Shown here: in pieces, positions 7,298 to 16,056 of the stretch
How positions within the stretch are numbered: the first letter of the stretch is position 1
How the letters are laid out: each line of letters begins with the position of its first letter
Assembly (NCBI RefSeq): GCF_002939945.1
Contig: NZ_MDEB01000003.1
Span: 1 to 64,000, forward strand
Reading direction: 5' to 3'
Source: Xanthomonas arboricola pv. populi
GTDB taxonomy: Bacteria > Pseudomonadota > Gammaproteobacteria > Xanthomonadales > Xanthomonadaceae
DNA length: 64,000 bases
Notes under the pieces: generated by a model
What the model was told of the DNA's origin: nothing
Databases searched by the model: none
The model's input: the letters and a program-made list of their open reading frames with translations, nothing else
Made by a program: the position numbers and the translations under genes

Positions 7298-9430
7298 CTA
7301 CTGGTCGCTCTTGCACTCGAATACCGACACGCTGCGCGGCGGTGCCAGGAACTCGCTGGCGCCGGCCGGCATCATATCTACTGCCAGCGCTTCGTCGGTG
7401 GAGAGCACCAGCTTCCAGTGCACCGGTTCATCGGACGAGGGCAGGGTGAAGGTCACCCCTTCGTGGTAGGCATGGATGACGATCAACAAGGTGTCGTCGT
7501 TGGCCAGTTCCTTGACGCCCGAGGTCTGCGCCTTGCCTTCCAGCAGCAAACCCACCGAGCGCGCACCGGCATCGGTCCAATGCGCGTCGTCCATCTCGGT
7601 GCCGCCGGGATTGAGCCAGGTCAGATCGCGCAGGCCGGCCTCTTCGTTGTACTGGCCGTTGAGAAAGCGACCGCGCGACAGGATCGGGTAGCGCTTGCGC
7701 AAGCCGGTGAGCGCCTTGACGAATTGGGTCAAACGGCCGTCCGTGGGGTCGTTTTGCCAGTCCAGCCAGGTGATCTCGTTGTCCTGGCAGTAGGTATTGT
7801 TGTTGCCGCCCTGCGACTGCGCACGCTCATCGCCGGCAAGCATCATCGGCGTACCTTGCGAGAGCAGCAGCGTGGCGAGCAGGTTCTTCATCTGCCGCTC
7901 GCGGATCTGCAGCACGTCCGTATTGTCTGTGTCGCCTTCTTCGCCGTAATTGCAGGAGCCATCGTTGGACGAACCGTCGCGATTGTCCTCGCCATTGGCG
8001 ATGTTGTGCTTTTCGTTGTAGCTCACCAGATCGCGCAGGGTGAATCCATCGTGCGCGGTGATGAAGTTGACCGACGCCCACGGACGGCGACCACGACGAT
8101 CGAACAGATCGGCCGAGCCGGTAAAGCGGGTGGCGAATTCGGCGAGCTTGCCGTCCTCGCCCTTCCAGAATTCACGCGCGTTGTCGCGGAACTTGTCGTT
8201 CCATTCCGACCAGCCGGGCGGGAAGTGACCGACCTGGTAGCCGCCGGGGCCGCAGTCCCAGGGTTCGGCAATCAACTTGACCTCCGACAGCAGCGGGTCC
8301 TGGTTGCACGCATCCAGGAAACCGCCACGCTGGTCGAAGCCACTCGGCTCGCGCCCCAGGATGGTGGCCAGATCGAAGCGGAAGCCGTCCACATGCATCT
8401 CGCCGGCCCAGTAGCGCAGCGAATCGTTGACGAACTGGATCACCCGCGAGTTGCTCAGGTTGAGCGTGTTGCCGGTGCCGGTGTCGTTGATGTAGTAACG
8501 CTTGTCTTCGGCAAGGCGGTAGTAGCTGGCGTTGTCGATGCCCTTGAACGACAGTGTCGGGCCCAGCTCGCTGCCTTCGGCGGTGTGGTTGTAGACCACG
8601 TCCAGGATCACTTCCAGGCCCTGCTTGTGCATGGCCTTGACCATGTCGCGGAATTCGTCGCGATGCCCGCTGGACAGGTAACGCGACTTCAGCGCGAAGA
8701 AGCCGATGGTGTTGTAGCCCCAGTAATTGCGCAGGTCCTTGTCCAGCAGATGCTGGTCGTCCAGATACGCATGCACCGGCAACAGTTCGACTGCGGTGAT
8801 GCCCAGGTCCTTGATGTATTGCAGGACCTGCGGCTGTGCCAGGCCGGCAAAGGTGCCACGCACGGCTTCCGGCACCTGCGGGTTGCGCATGGTGTAGCCA
8901 CGCACGTGGGTTTCGTAGATCACCGTCTCGTTCCACGGCGTCAGCAGGCGTGCGTCGTCTTCCCAGTCGTAGGTGTCTTCGACCACCACGCACTTGGGCA
9001 TGAACGGCGCACTATCGCGCTCGTCGAAGCTCAGGTCGCCGTCCGGGTGGCCCACGGTATAACCATAGAGTTCGTCCGCCCAGATCAGGTCGCCATCCAT
9101 CTCGCGCGCGTACGGGTCCATCAACAGCTTGTTGTGGTTGAAGCGGTGGCCTTCGGTCGGTTCATAGGGGCCATGCACGCGGTAGCCGTAGCGCTGGCCG
9201 GGTTTGACGTCGGGCAGGTAGCCGTGCCAGATCTCGTTGGTGTATTCCGGAAGATCCACCCGCACTTCGGTGCCCTGTTCGTCGAACAGGCACAGCTCCA
9301 CGCGCGTGGCGTGCGCGGAAAACAATGCAAAATTGGTGCCCTTGCCATCGAAGACGGCGCCACGCGGAAACGGGCGTCCTTGGCGGATGCGGGAGGGGTT
9401 GGCGTAAGCCGCGCTTGCTGGACGTCGCAT
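7298..9430 (-). CDS. glgX: glycogen debranching enzyme GlgX
   Basis: The product is about 710 residues, the usual length for GlgX/isoamylase-type GH13 enzymes, which hydrolyse alpha-1,6 branches of limit dextrins. An N-terminal CBM48 domain (GKGTNFALFSAHATRVELCLF) precedes the barrel. GH13 regions are clear: DVVYNHTAEG, DGFRFDLA with the nucleophile Asp, AEPWDCGPGGY with the acid/base Glu, and FITAHDGFTL. The C-terminal beta domain is present. ATG 9430 (MRRPASA) is preferred by resemblance to the family; the frame extends to ATG 9508. The gene stands alone, with no glg operon partner in view, and has its own terminator. Confidence 0.92.
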   Translation of the reverse strand: MRRPASAAYANPSRIRQGRPFPRGAVFDGKGTNFALFSAHATRVELCLFDEQGTEVRVDLPEYTNEIWHGYLPDVKPGQRYGYRVHGPYEPTEGHRFNHNKLLMDPYAREMDGDLIWADELYGYTVGHPDGDLSFDERDSAPFMPKCVVVEDTYDWEDDARLLTPWNETVIYETHVRGYTMRNPQVPEAVRGTFAGLAQPQVLQYIKDLGITAVELLPVHAYLDDQHLLDKDLRNYWGYNTIGFFALKSRYLSSGHRDEFRDMVKAMHKQGLEVILDVVYNHTAEGSELGPTLSFKGIDNASYYRLAEDKRYYINDTGTGNTLNLSNSRVIQFVNDSLRYWAGEMHVDGFRFDLATILGREPSGFDQRGGFLDACNQDPLLSEVKLIAEPWDCGPGGYQVGHFPPGWSEWNDKFRDNAREFWKGEDGKLAEFATRFTGSADLFDRRGRRPWASVNFITAHDGFTLRDLVSYNEKHNIANGEDNRDGSSNDGSCNYGEEGDTDNTDVLQIRERQMKNLLATLLLSQGTPMMLAGDERAQSQGGNNNTYCQDNEITWLDWQNDPTDGRLTQFVKALTGLRKRYPILSRGRFLNGQYNEEAGLRDLTWLNPGGTEMDDAHWTDAGARSVGLLLEGKAQTSGVKELANDDTLLIVIHAYHEGVTFTLPSSDEPVHWKLVLSTDEALAVDMMPAGASEFLAPPRSVSVFECKSDQ

Positions 9431-9946
9431 TGAGAGTCTCGGGTGCGCCGGCATGCCGGCATTGAGGGGACTCAAGCATTGCGGGTTCAGCTGTGCAAAA
9501 CGCGTCACGACGACAGGGGGGCGGCGTGAGGGCGGCCATGCGGCGCGCGCTGCCGGTCATTCTTGGCGGCGGTGACAGAACGACGCATGCCGATGCGGGT
9601 GAGCTGACGCATTGAATCGAACGCATCTGGTGCGTTGCGTGTGCGATGGTCGTCAGACAAATGAGTACTGTGCATCACCCGTCCCGATGCACGCATGCGC
9701 GCGCTTGAGCGCTGCGCAGCGGCCCTGCTAGCATCCAGCCGGTCGAAGCGACGCAGCGCATGCAGTGTTACAGCTGCCTTGCTGCATCGCTTCCGTTTCC
9801 CATTCTCGGGGCCGTCGCACACCCGTCGAACGCAACGTGCAGGGCAGGGACGCTGCCCGCGCGTAATCGACCGGCAGACCTGCGGACTTGGGTCACTCCG
9901 TCATCAGACTCCGACCATGTCCAGGCCGCGCCGTATACCTGCCGCG
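9431..9946. other. divergent intergenic region glgX-rimK
   Basis: About 515 bases that should hold the promoters of both genes. Part (to 9508) may code for a longer GlgX N-terminus. I see no convincing operator, repeat or small gene. Confidence 0.45.
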
Positions 9947-10822
9947 ATGAAAATCGCCATTCTTTCCCGCAACAGCAAGCTGTATTCGACCCGGCGGCTC
10001 ATCGAGGCCGGGCGCAAGCGTGGCCACACCGTGCGCATCCTCGACCCGCTGCGCTGCTATATGCGCATCGCCGCCGACGGCTTCAGCCTGCACTACAAGG
10101 GCAAGCCGATCACCGGGTTCGACGCGGTGATCCCGCGCATCGGTGCCTCAGTCACGCGTTATGCCACCGCTGTGTTGCGCCAGCTCGAATTCATGGGCAC
10201 CTACACCCCCAACCCCTCCGACGCCATCCTGCGCTCGCGCGATAAGCTGCGCGCGCATCAGTTGCTGGCCGCGCAAGGCATCGACATGCCGGTGACCGTG
10301 TTCGGCGACAACCCGGACGACACCCAGGACCTGCTGTCGATGCTCGGCCCGCCGCCGCATGTGGTGAAGTTGAACGAAGGCGCGCAGGGCGCCGGGGTGA
10401 TCCTCACCGAAAAAGCCAGCGCCTCGCGCGGCGTGGTCGAGGCGCTGCGCGGGCTGTACGCCAACTTCATCGTGCAGGAATTCATCGGCGAGGCCGAGGG
10501 CGCGGACCTGCGCTGCTTTGTGGTCGGCGACCGGGTGGTTGCCGCCATGCGCCGGCAGGCTGCCGAGGGCGACTTCCGTTCCAACCTGCATCTAGGCGGC
10601 AGCGCCGCGGTGGCCCAGGCCACCGAGCAGGAGCAGGAGGTCGCGGTACGTTCGGCGCGCGCGCTGGGCCTGGCGGTGGCCGGCGTGGACCTGATTCGTT
10701 CCAGGCGCGGGCCGCTGGTGCTCGAGGTCAATTCGACACCCGGACTGGAGGGCGTGGAAGGGGTCTGCGAGGTGGACGTGGCGGCGGCGATCATCCAGCA
10801 CCTGGAGCAGTCTGTCCGCTGA
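9947..10822 (+). CDS. rimK: ribosomal protein S6 glutamate ligase RimK
   Basis: The product is 291 residues from ATG 9947, matching RimK length. The N-terminal preATP-grasp domain begins [18 protein letters not shown]. The ATP-grasp fold follows, with [34 protein letters not shown] and the metal-binding [12 protein letters not shown] near the C-terminus. RimK adds glutamates to the C-terminus of ribosomal protein S6 and can alter ribosome function in plant-associated bacteria. The frame opens far upstream (9695), but that extension is non-homologous. Confidence 0.95.
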   Translation: MKIAILSRNSKLYSTRRLIEAGRKRGHTVRILDPLRCYMRIAADGFSLHYKGKPITGFDAVIPRIGASVTRYATAVLRQLEFMGTYTPNPSDAILRSRDKLRAHQLLAAQGIDMPVTVFGDNPDDTQDLLSMLGPPPHVVKLNEGAQGAGVILTEKASASRGVVEALRGLYANFIVQEFIGEAEGADLRCFVVGDRVVAAMRRQAAEGDFRSNLHLGGSAAVAQATEQEQEVAVRSARALGLAVAGVDLIRSRRGPLVLEVNSTPGLEGVEGVCEVDVAAAIIQHLEQSVR

Positions 10823-10836
10823 TCGGGCCACCAGCT

Positions 10837-10968
10837 TTCTTATCAAAAATTTAACGGAAATATAATCCTTTCCTCGCTAGCCTCACCCGACCGTAGCTCC
10901 GCTCTCGGCAGTGACGGTGATCGGGATGAACTTTTGGCCCAAGTGCGTTGTCGCACTTGGGCCTTTTT
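10837..10968 (+). ncRNA. candidate small RNA gene with promoter and terminator
   Basis: A perfect TATAAT lies at 10861-10866, with a weak -35 (TTCTTA) about 18 bp upstream. It predicts a transcript starting near 10873. An internal stem pairs CCCGACCGT (10886-10894) with ACGG-TGA-TCGGG (10914-10925). The RNA ends in a strong terminator: GGCCCAAGTGCG, loop, CGCACTTGGGCC and TTTTT, at 10936-10968. The RNA would be about 95 nt. No open frame fits inside. It could instead be an attenuator leader for the gene at 11049. No homology to a named sRNA could be tested. Confidence 0.5.
10936..10968 (+). terminator. strong intrinsic terminator
   Basis: Perfect 12-bp stem with a 4-nt loop followed by five T. 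It lies 114 bp after rimK and downstream of a separate TATAAT, so it may end a small RNA as well as rimK readthrough. Confidence 0.9.
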
Positions 10969-11048
10969 ATGTGGTGGCTTGCTGCCCCCAGGCTTCGCGT
11001 CTACATTCGTTGATGTTAAATCGCTCGGGCACACAAGGAGGCGTCGGC

Positions 11049-11426
11049 ATGGCAAGGCAAGTCAGCACCGCAATGCTGCTCAGCGTGATCGGTTTCCTGA
11101 TCAGCCCTGCCTGCGCAATGGCGGTCGATGGCGACGCGCCGCCCAAGCCACCGGCGGAGCAGGTGCGGAGCGAGCTGCACACAGGCGCGAAGCACTCCGA
11201 GATCAGTCAGGATGAGCGCGCTAAGGTGACAGCTGCACTTGATTGCAGCAAAGCTGCGTTGGAGGCGCAGCCGGATGTCACCGTGCTGCACCCGGACCAG
11301 CGCGCAGCGTTGCAGAACGATCAGGAGCCCGTCACCCAGATTTTGACCATGGCAGGCGATGATGGTCGGCCAACTGCCGGCGCGCGCGTGCACCTGGTTC
11401 GTAGATCAGTACCAAGCAGTGTCTGA
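11049..11426 (+). CDS. small exported hypothetical protein, C-terminus possibly frameshifted
   Basis: ATG 11049 follows a perfect AAGGAGG. The 125-residue product has a signal peptide (AMLLSVIGFLISPACAMA) and then a hydrophilic helical domain (SEISQDERAKVTAALD). Xanthomonads encode many such small periplasmic proteins, which usually end in a short Cys-containing motif. Here the current frame ends RRSVPSSV, but the +1-shifted frame from about 11408 reads ISTKQCLTAAEC, resembling the expected ending. A single-base deletion is therefore suspected. The function is unknown. Confidence 0.6.
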   Translation: MARQVSTAMLLSVIGFLISPACAMAVDGDAPPKPPAEQVRSELHTGAKHSEISQDERAKVTAALDCSKAALEAQPDVTVLHPDQRAALQNDQEPVTQILTMAGDDGRPTAGARVHLVRRSVPSSV

Positions 11427-11516
11427 CCGCCGCCGAGTGCCGCCCTCATACGACTGTGAGTCAACACGACATTTCTCGGCGCCAGCGCCAAAAACAGCTT
11501 AACCAATGAGGTTCCA

Positions 11517-12194
11517 GTGCGAATTCTAGTAATCGAAGACAACAGCGATATCGCCGCCAATCTGGGCGACTATCTCGAAGACCGCGGCCACACGGTGGAC
11601 TTTGCCGCCGACGGCGTGACCGGTCTGCACCTGGCCGTGGTGCACGAGTTCGACGCCATCGTGCTCGACCTCAACCTGCCCGGCATGGACGGCATCGAGG
11701 TGTGCCGCAAGCTGCGCAACGAAGCGCGCAAGCAGACCCCGGTGCTGATGCTCACCGCACGCGATTCGCTGGACAACAAGCTGGCCGGTTTCGACTCCGG
11801 TGCGGACGACTACCTGATCAAGCCGTTTGCATTGCAGGAAGTGGAAGTGCGGCTGAATGCGCTGTCGCGTCGAGGCAAGGGCGTGCACACCCGCGTGCTG
11901 GAAACCGGCGATCTGGAATACAACCTGGACACGCTGGAAGTGCGTCGCCGCGGCAAGCTGCTGCAGCTCAACCCCACGGCGTTGAAGATCCTGCAGTCGC
12001 TGATGGAGGCCTCGCCGGCCGTGGTCACCCGCCAGGAGCTGGAAACCCGCGTCTGGGGCGAGGAGCTGCCGGATTCGGATTCGCTGCGCGTGCATATCCA
12101 CGGCCTGCGCGCGGTGGTCGACAAGCCCTTCGATGTACCGATGATCCAGACACGTCACGGCATCGGCTATCGCATCGCCTCGCCCGATGCCTGA
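11517..12194 (+). CDS. colR: OmpR-family response regulator ColR/VgrR
   Basis: The product is 225 residues. The receiver domain has acidic residues at the start (IEDN), phosphoacceptor Asp51 (VLDLNLPG), Thr in LTARD and Lys in LIKPF. The C-terminal winged helix contains DSLRVHIHGLR and RHGIGYRI. The start is GTG 11517. The last codons overlap the kinase start by 8 nt, so the two are co-translated. Sequence and location close to the pil genes match the ColR (renamed VgrR) regulator of Xanthomonas campestris, known for control of virulence, iron and stress functions. That assignment is from memory and position. Confidence 0.85.
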   Translation: MRILVIEDNSDIAANLGDYLEDRGHTVDFAADGVTGLHLAVVHEFDAIVLDLNLPGMDGIEVCRKLRNEARKQTPVLMLTARDSLDNKLAGFDSGADDYLIKPFALQEVEVRLNALSRRGKGVHTRVLETGDLEYNLDTLEVRRRGKLLQLNPTALKILQSLMEASPAVVTRQELETRVWGEELPDSDSLRVHIHGLRAVVDKPFDVPMIQTRHGIGYRIASPDA

Positions 12195-13521
12195 AAGCAA
12201 TAACGGCGCGCGGCCGGCGCGCAAGCGCGGCCGCTACCGGCGGCGTCTGCGCAGTCGCATCATCCTGTCGTTCGTGTTGTTGGGCTTTTGCCTGACCACG
12301 CTGTTCGCCTTCGCCACCAACTGGGCGCGCTCGCGCGTGGAAAACCAGTTGGTCGAAGACGTGATGAACCGCAATATCGACGCGTTCGCGCAGCGCTTCT
12401 ATTCCGACCCGCTGCGCAACCCCGATCTGCCGGTACAGCAGATGCGCGGGCGCGTGGTCAAGAGCGACAAGTTCGAAGCGCTGCGGCTGGAACAGCCGGA
12501 GTGGTATCAGTTCCCGGACGGCATCCACACCATCTCCGGCGTGGACGAAAATGGCAACGCGTATTCGTACAAGCTGGCGGTGCGCAAGACGCCAAGCGAG
12601 TGGTTCTTCCTCGCCTACGACATGACCCAGACGCTCAAGGGCGAGATCCAGCTCAAGCGCACGCTGATGCTCTCGGTGCTGGTGTTCAGCGGGTTTTCGC
12701 TGCTGATCGGCTGGTGGTCCGCCTCCAAGGTGATGCGCCCGGTGTCGGATCTGGCCGCGCGCCTGCGTGCCTACCGTGGCGGCACCAGCGAGCCCAAGCC
12801 GCTGGCCGCGCACTTCCCCGACGACGAAGTGGGCCAGCTGGCCGAAGCGCTGGACGATTACTCGGCCCGCCTCACCGAAGTGGTACAGCGCGACCGCGAA
12901 TTCAACGCCGACGTCAGCCACGAACTGCGCACCCCGCTGGCGGTGATTCGTGGCGCCACCGAACTGCTGCTCACCAAGCCCAATCTCGACGAGAAGATGC
13001 TGCAGCGCCTGCAGCGCATCCAGCGCGCCGAACTGCAGTGCAGCGACCTGATCGGCTCGCTGCTGCTGCTCTCGCGCAATGAACGCGGGCAGGGCAGCAG
13101 CAACGTCGCCAAGGTGGCCGAACAGCTGATCGACGCGCACCGCGCCCAGCTCGGCGGCAAGCCGCTGGAACTGCTGCTGGAAGGCGAGCGCGACCTGGTC
13201 ATCGACGCGCCCGAATCCGCCTTGTCGGTGGCGCTGGGCAACTTGATCGGCAACGCGGTCAAGTACACCCAGGACGGCCAGGTGCGGGTGCGCGTGCGCG
13301 GCGACTGCGTGGAAGTCATCGACTCCGGCCCCGGCCTGAGCGAGGAAGACGCCGCCAAGCTGTTCCAGCGTGGCTACCGCGGCACCCACGCCGGCCACTC
13401 GCAAGGCGGCGGCATCGGCCTATCGATCGTCAGCCGGCTCTGTGACCTCTACGGCTGGCGCGTCAGCGTGCGCCCAGGCCAGCAGCGCGGCGTCATCGCA
13501 ACCCTAGCCTTCTACCGCTAA
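12187..13521 (+). CDS. colS: sensor histidine kinase ColS/VgrS
   Basis: The product is 444 residues. TM1 is at about 25-46, a periplasmic domain at 47-158, and TM2 at about 159-178. A HAMP-like linker, a HisKA domain (DVSHELRTPLAVI, His near 245) and HATPase motifs (NLIGNAVKY, DSGPGLS, GGGIGLSIV) follow. The periplasmic part contains EQPE at 102-105, an ExxE motif of the type reported to bind ferric iron in VgrS. It overlaps colR and forms a two-gene operon with it. It ends with no clear terminator but with a half copy of a REP-like palindrome at 13541. Confidence 0.85.
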   Translation: MPESNNGARPARKRGRYRRRLRSRIILSFVLLGFCLTTLFAFATNWARSRVENQLVEDVMNRNIDAFAQRFYSDPLRNPDLPVQQMRGRVVKSDKFEALRLEQPEWYQFPDGIHTISGVDENGNAYSYKLAVRKTPSEWFFLAYDMTQTLKGEIQLKRTLMLSVLVFSGFSLLIGWWSASKVMRPVSDLAARLRAYRGGTSEPKPLAAHFPDDEVGQLAEALDDYSARLTEVVQRDREFNADVSHELRTPLAVIRGATELLLTKPNLDEKMLQRLQRIQRAELQCSDLIGSLLLLSRNERGQGSSNVAKVAEQLIDAHRAQLGGKPLELLLEGERDLVIDAPESALSVALGNLIGNAVKYTQDGQVRVRVRGDCVEVIDSGPGLSEEDAAKLFQRGYRGTHAGHSQGGGIGLSIVSRLCDLYGWRVSVRPGQQRGVIATLAFYR

Positions 13522-13540
13522 CCACCATCCGCACGTCCGT

Positions 13541-13562
13541 AGGAGCGCACCCGGGCGCGACA
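13541..13562. repeat. single arm of a REP-like repeat
   Basis: GTAGGAGCGCACCCGGGCGC occurs here as one arm only. Complete two-arm copies are at 37568-37635 and 37732-37799. Confidence 0.7.
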
Positions 13563-13625
13563 GCCTTACCCATAACGCCTCACCAACGCAGCGCCTCCAA
13601 ACAACAACCGCACCCAAAACACCCC

Positions 13626-14024
13626 TCAGCGCTCCACCACCGTCACCACCAACTCGCCCGCACGCGCCGTGATCTGCAGCTTGCACCCAACCGCAAACCC
13701 CAACTGCTCCAGCCACAGCCCGCGCAAGCGCACGCTGGGAATCCGCTGGCTGTGCGGCCGGCCCGGTTCTGCATCGTAGAACGCATAACCCACCGTGCAG
13801 CGCGTGGGCGTGCGTGCCTTGCGCGGTGGCCGCGGCGGCAGATCGTCCACGCGGGGCCTGTGGCGACGGTCGACGTCGGGGTTGTCCACATCGAACTTGG
13901 GCGAGGGCACCAGCTGCATGGGCTGCGCGTCCTTTACCGGCGTAGCTGCCCGCTTGGTGGTCGCGTTGTGCTTGGCATTTGATTCTTTGTACCGCTTGGC
14001 GGTTGGAGACTGCGTCCGGCTCAT
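13626..14024 (-). CDS. SymE-family toxin-like protein
   Basis: The product is 132 residues from ATG 14024 (GGGGTGAGG upstream). The N-terminal half is low-complexity and basic or proline-rich. The C-terminal 50 residues (RIPSVRLRGLWLEQLGF, then CKLQITARAGELVVTV) match the SymE toxin domain, an AbrB-like fold whose E. coli member is an SOS-induced RNA cleaver or nucleoid binder held down by the antisense RNA SymR. A structured intergenic region with nested inverted repeats lies upstream (14120-14310) and could contain an antisense or cis-acting RNA. Longer starts up to 14120 are possible. Confidence 0.7.
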   Translation of the reverse strand: MSRTQSPTAKRYKESNAKHNATTKRAATPVKDAQPMQLVPSPKFDVDNPDVDRRHRPRVDDLPPRPPRKARTPTRCTVGYAFYDAEPGRPHSQRIPSVRLRGLWLEQLGFAVGCKLQITARAGELVVTVVER

Positions 14025-14549
14025 CGCCTCACCCCCGCCAGCACCACGGAGCGACGACGCCCACCAATCTGCGATACCGATGCATCTGTCATGACAACGC
14101 CTCCTTCGAAGAACAGGCACCGTCGCCGGCCGGCGACGGGATGTCGGGAGGTTAGAAACCGCTCATAGCCGGCGGGCGTATTCCTCCCGAAGGAGTGTTG
14201 TATTAGCCGCCCTCCCGACGCAGGCATCGCGTCGGCTTGCGCCTGCGAACAGGCACAAAAAACCCACCAGTTTGACGGAGGTGGGTACCGCTATGAGAGG
14301 AGTTTCTACGCTCCTTGAGGCAGAGGTTGCTACTGGTTTTCTGGAATGTCAATGCAGTAAATAAGTCCGGTCGGCGTTGATGCGCTAATTCGGCGTCGAG
14401 TACGTCACGCTGCCTGGGAAACATGCCATGCACACCGGAGGAGCTGCGTGCTGAGGGAACGGACGCCGTGCAGCGTGTGCCAATTAACTCGCCGCTGGTA
14501 ATGGCAGCCGGCTGACCGCGGGAGCATCTTGGGTGCTCGGCCGTGGACG
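14025..14549. other. structured intergenic region upstream of the SymE-like gene
   Basis: No gene is supported here. A 20-bp palindrome (CGTCGCCGGCCGGCGACG core) lies at 14120-14139. An imperfect long-range inverted repeat pairs AGAAACCGCTCATAGC (14154-14169) with GCTATGAG-AGGA-GTTTCT (14290-14307). Inside it are hairpins CCGACGC/GCGTCGG and GCCTG-CGAA-CAGGC and a minus-strand terminator. The whole looks like a folded RNA, possibly a SymR-like regulator or a dispersed mobile repeat. Confidence 0.5.
14256..14286 (-). terminator. intrinsic terminator on the minus strand
   Basis: ACCCACC and GGTGGGT arms with a following T-run when read on the minus strand. It can end transcription from the coaE-pilD direction before the SymE-like gene. 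Confidence 0.75.
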
Positions 14550-15173
14550 TCAGCGCCCGATTCGATGCGTTTGTAGAATTGCCCTGTAGCTCGCATCCAG
14601 GCTTCGCGCTTGTTGCGCCAGTCGGTCCGTGTCGCCTTCGTTGCTGACTACGTCATCGGCAATGGCCAATCGTTGTTCGCGAGACGCTTGCGCGGCAATC
14701 ATCTGATCGGCAAGCACCGATGTGCTCCCGTCGCGTTGCATCAGGCGAGCATGTTGAAGCGACACCGGCGCATCGACAACCAGAATGCGGTCCAGCCAGG
14801 CATAGGTCGCTCGTCCACCCGCTTCGGTCAGAAGGGGGATGGCGACGACCGTATAAGGGCCCAAGGCTTCCTGCGCGGCGCGCTGCAGTTCTGCGCGAAT
14901 GGCCGGGTGGGTGATCGCTTCCAGCGCTTTCCGTTGGGCTGGATCGGCGAAGACGATCTTGCGCAGCGCTTGGCGGTCCAGTGTTCCATCCGGTAACAGA
15001 ATCTCGCGGCCGAACTGCTCGGTGATGGCGTCGAGAATGGGGCCGGGCGCCACAACCTGCCGCGCAATCACATCCGCATCGATGACCGGCACGCCCAGCT
15101 TCTCGAACTCGGCGGCCATGGCGCTCTTGCCGGAGGCGATGCCGCCGGTAAGGCCGACGATGAAATCGCTCAT
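14550..15173 (-). CDS. coaE: dephospho-CoA kinase CoaE
   Basis: The product is 207 residues, standard for CoaE, the last enzyme of coenzyme A synthesis (phosphorylates the 3' ribose hydroxyl). The P-loop GLTGGIASGKS is at residues 7-17. VIDADVIARQVV, the ITHPAIR motif and VAIPLLTEAG are as in the family. It follows pilD by 13 bp on the same strand, the usual pilD-coaE arrangement. Confidence 0.96.
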   Translation of the reverse strand: MSDFIVGLTGGIASGKSAMAAEFEKLGVPVIDADVIARQVVAPGPILDAITEQFGREILLPDGTLDRQALRKIVFADPAQRKALEAITHPAIRAELQRAAQEALGPYTVVAIPLLTEAGGRATYAWLDRILVVDAPVSLQHARLMQRDGSTSVLADQMIAAQASREQRLAIADDVVSNEGDTDRLAQQARSLDASYRAILQTHRIGR

Positions 15174-15186
15174 CGCCGTGCCCGGG

Positions 15187-16050
15187 TCAACGCAGCCCTG
15201 CGAAGTGCAGGTAACCGTCGACTATATCGTTGCCCCAGAAGAACACCACCCAGCCGGCGATGGCCAGGTAGGGGCCGAACGGGATCGGGGTGGCGCGGTC
15301 ACGGCCCTTGGCCACCAGCCAGATCGAGCCGAGGATGGCGCCGACCAGCGAGGAGATCAGGATGATCGGCAGGATGCCTTTCAACCCGCACCACGCGCCA
15401 AGCGCGGCCAGCAGCTTGAAGTCGCCGTGGCCCATGCCTTCCTTGCCGGTGAGCTGCTTGAACAGCCACCACACCGTCCACAGCGAGACATAGCCGACCG
15501 CCGCGCCCAGCAGGGCGGGCTTGGCGGGCATATAGAGGTTGTCCATCGAGCCGACCAGGCCCAGCCACATCAGCGGCAGGGTCAGCTGGTCCGGCAGCAG
15601 CTTGTGGCGCAGGTCGATGCCCGACATCGCCACCAGGAAGCAGCTCAGCACGATCGCGCCGAAACCCTGCCAGCCGAAGCCAAAGCGCCAGACGCTGGCT
15701 ACACACAGGATCGAGGTTAGCAACTCCACCAGCGGGTACTGGAGCGAGATCGGCTTGCCGCTGTAGCGCGACTTGCCGCGCAGCATCAGCCAGCTAAAAA
15801 GCGGGATGTTCTCCCACCATTTGAGCTTGTCGCCGGTGACCGGGTCATGCGAGGGCTCAACCACGATGCCAGGCGGCGGCGGCTCGTAGATGTCAGGCAG
15901 CTCCAGGATCTCGCGCGCATCGCGCCGCCACTGCCACTCCATGCGCTTGGGCAAGCGCAGGATTACCACGTTCAGGAAGCTGCCGATCAGCAGTCCCAGT
16001 CCGGCCGCGGCAGGAAAGCCGAGACCGGGATGCTGGTCGAGAAATGCCAT
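15187..16050 (-). CDS. pilD: type IV prepilin peptidase/methylase PilD (XpsO type)
   Basis: The product is 287 residues, an inner-membrane aspartyl protease that cleaves and N-methylates prepilins and type II secretion pseudopilins. The two catalytic Asp are in SGIDLRHKLLPD and MGHGDFKLL. The N-terminal methylase region has SFLNVVILRLPKRME. The usual four-Cys zinc site of the cytoplasmic loop is missing: that loop reads GDKLKWWENIPLFSWLMLRG-KSRYSGKPIS with no CxxC pair. I recall the same absence in Xanthomonas XpsO, so it is lineage-typical and not damage. It is 6 bp downstream of pilC. Confidence 0.95.
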   Translation of the reverse strand: MAFLDQHPGLGFPAAAGLGLLIGSFLNVVILRLPKRMEWQWRRDAREILELPDIYEPPPPGIVVEPSHDPVTGDKLKWWENIPLFSWLMLRGKSRYSGKPISLQYPLVELLTSILCVASVWRFGFGWQGFGAIVLSCFLVAMSGIDLRHKLLPDQLTLPLMWLGLVGSMDNLYMPAKPALLGAAVGYVSLWTVWWLFKQLTGKEGMGHGDFKLLAALGAWCGLKGILPIILISSLVGAILGSIWLVAKGRDRATPIPFGPYLAIAGWVVFFWGNDIVDGYLHFAGLR

Positions 16051-16056
16051 TACGTC

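Noticed and set aside
7418..9433. 671-codon plus-strand frame over glgX
   Set aside because: Antisense shadow caused by high GC at third positions. The minus strand encodes GlgX with all GH13 motifs.
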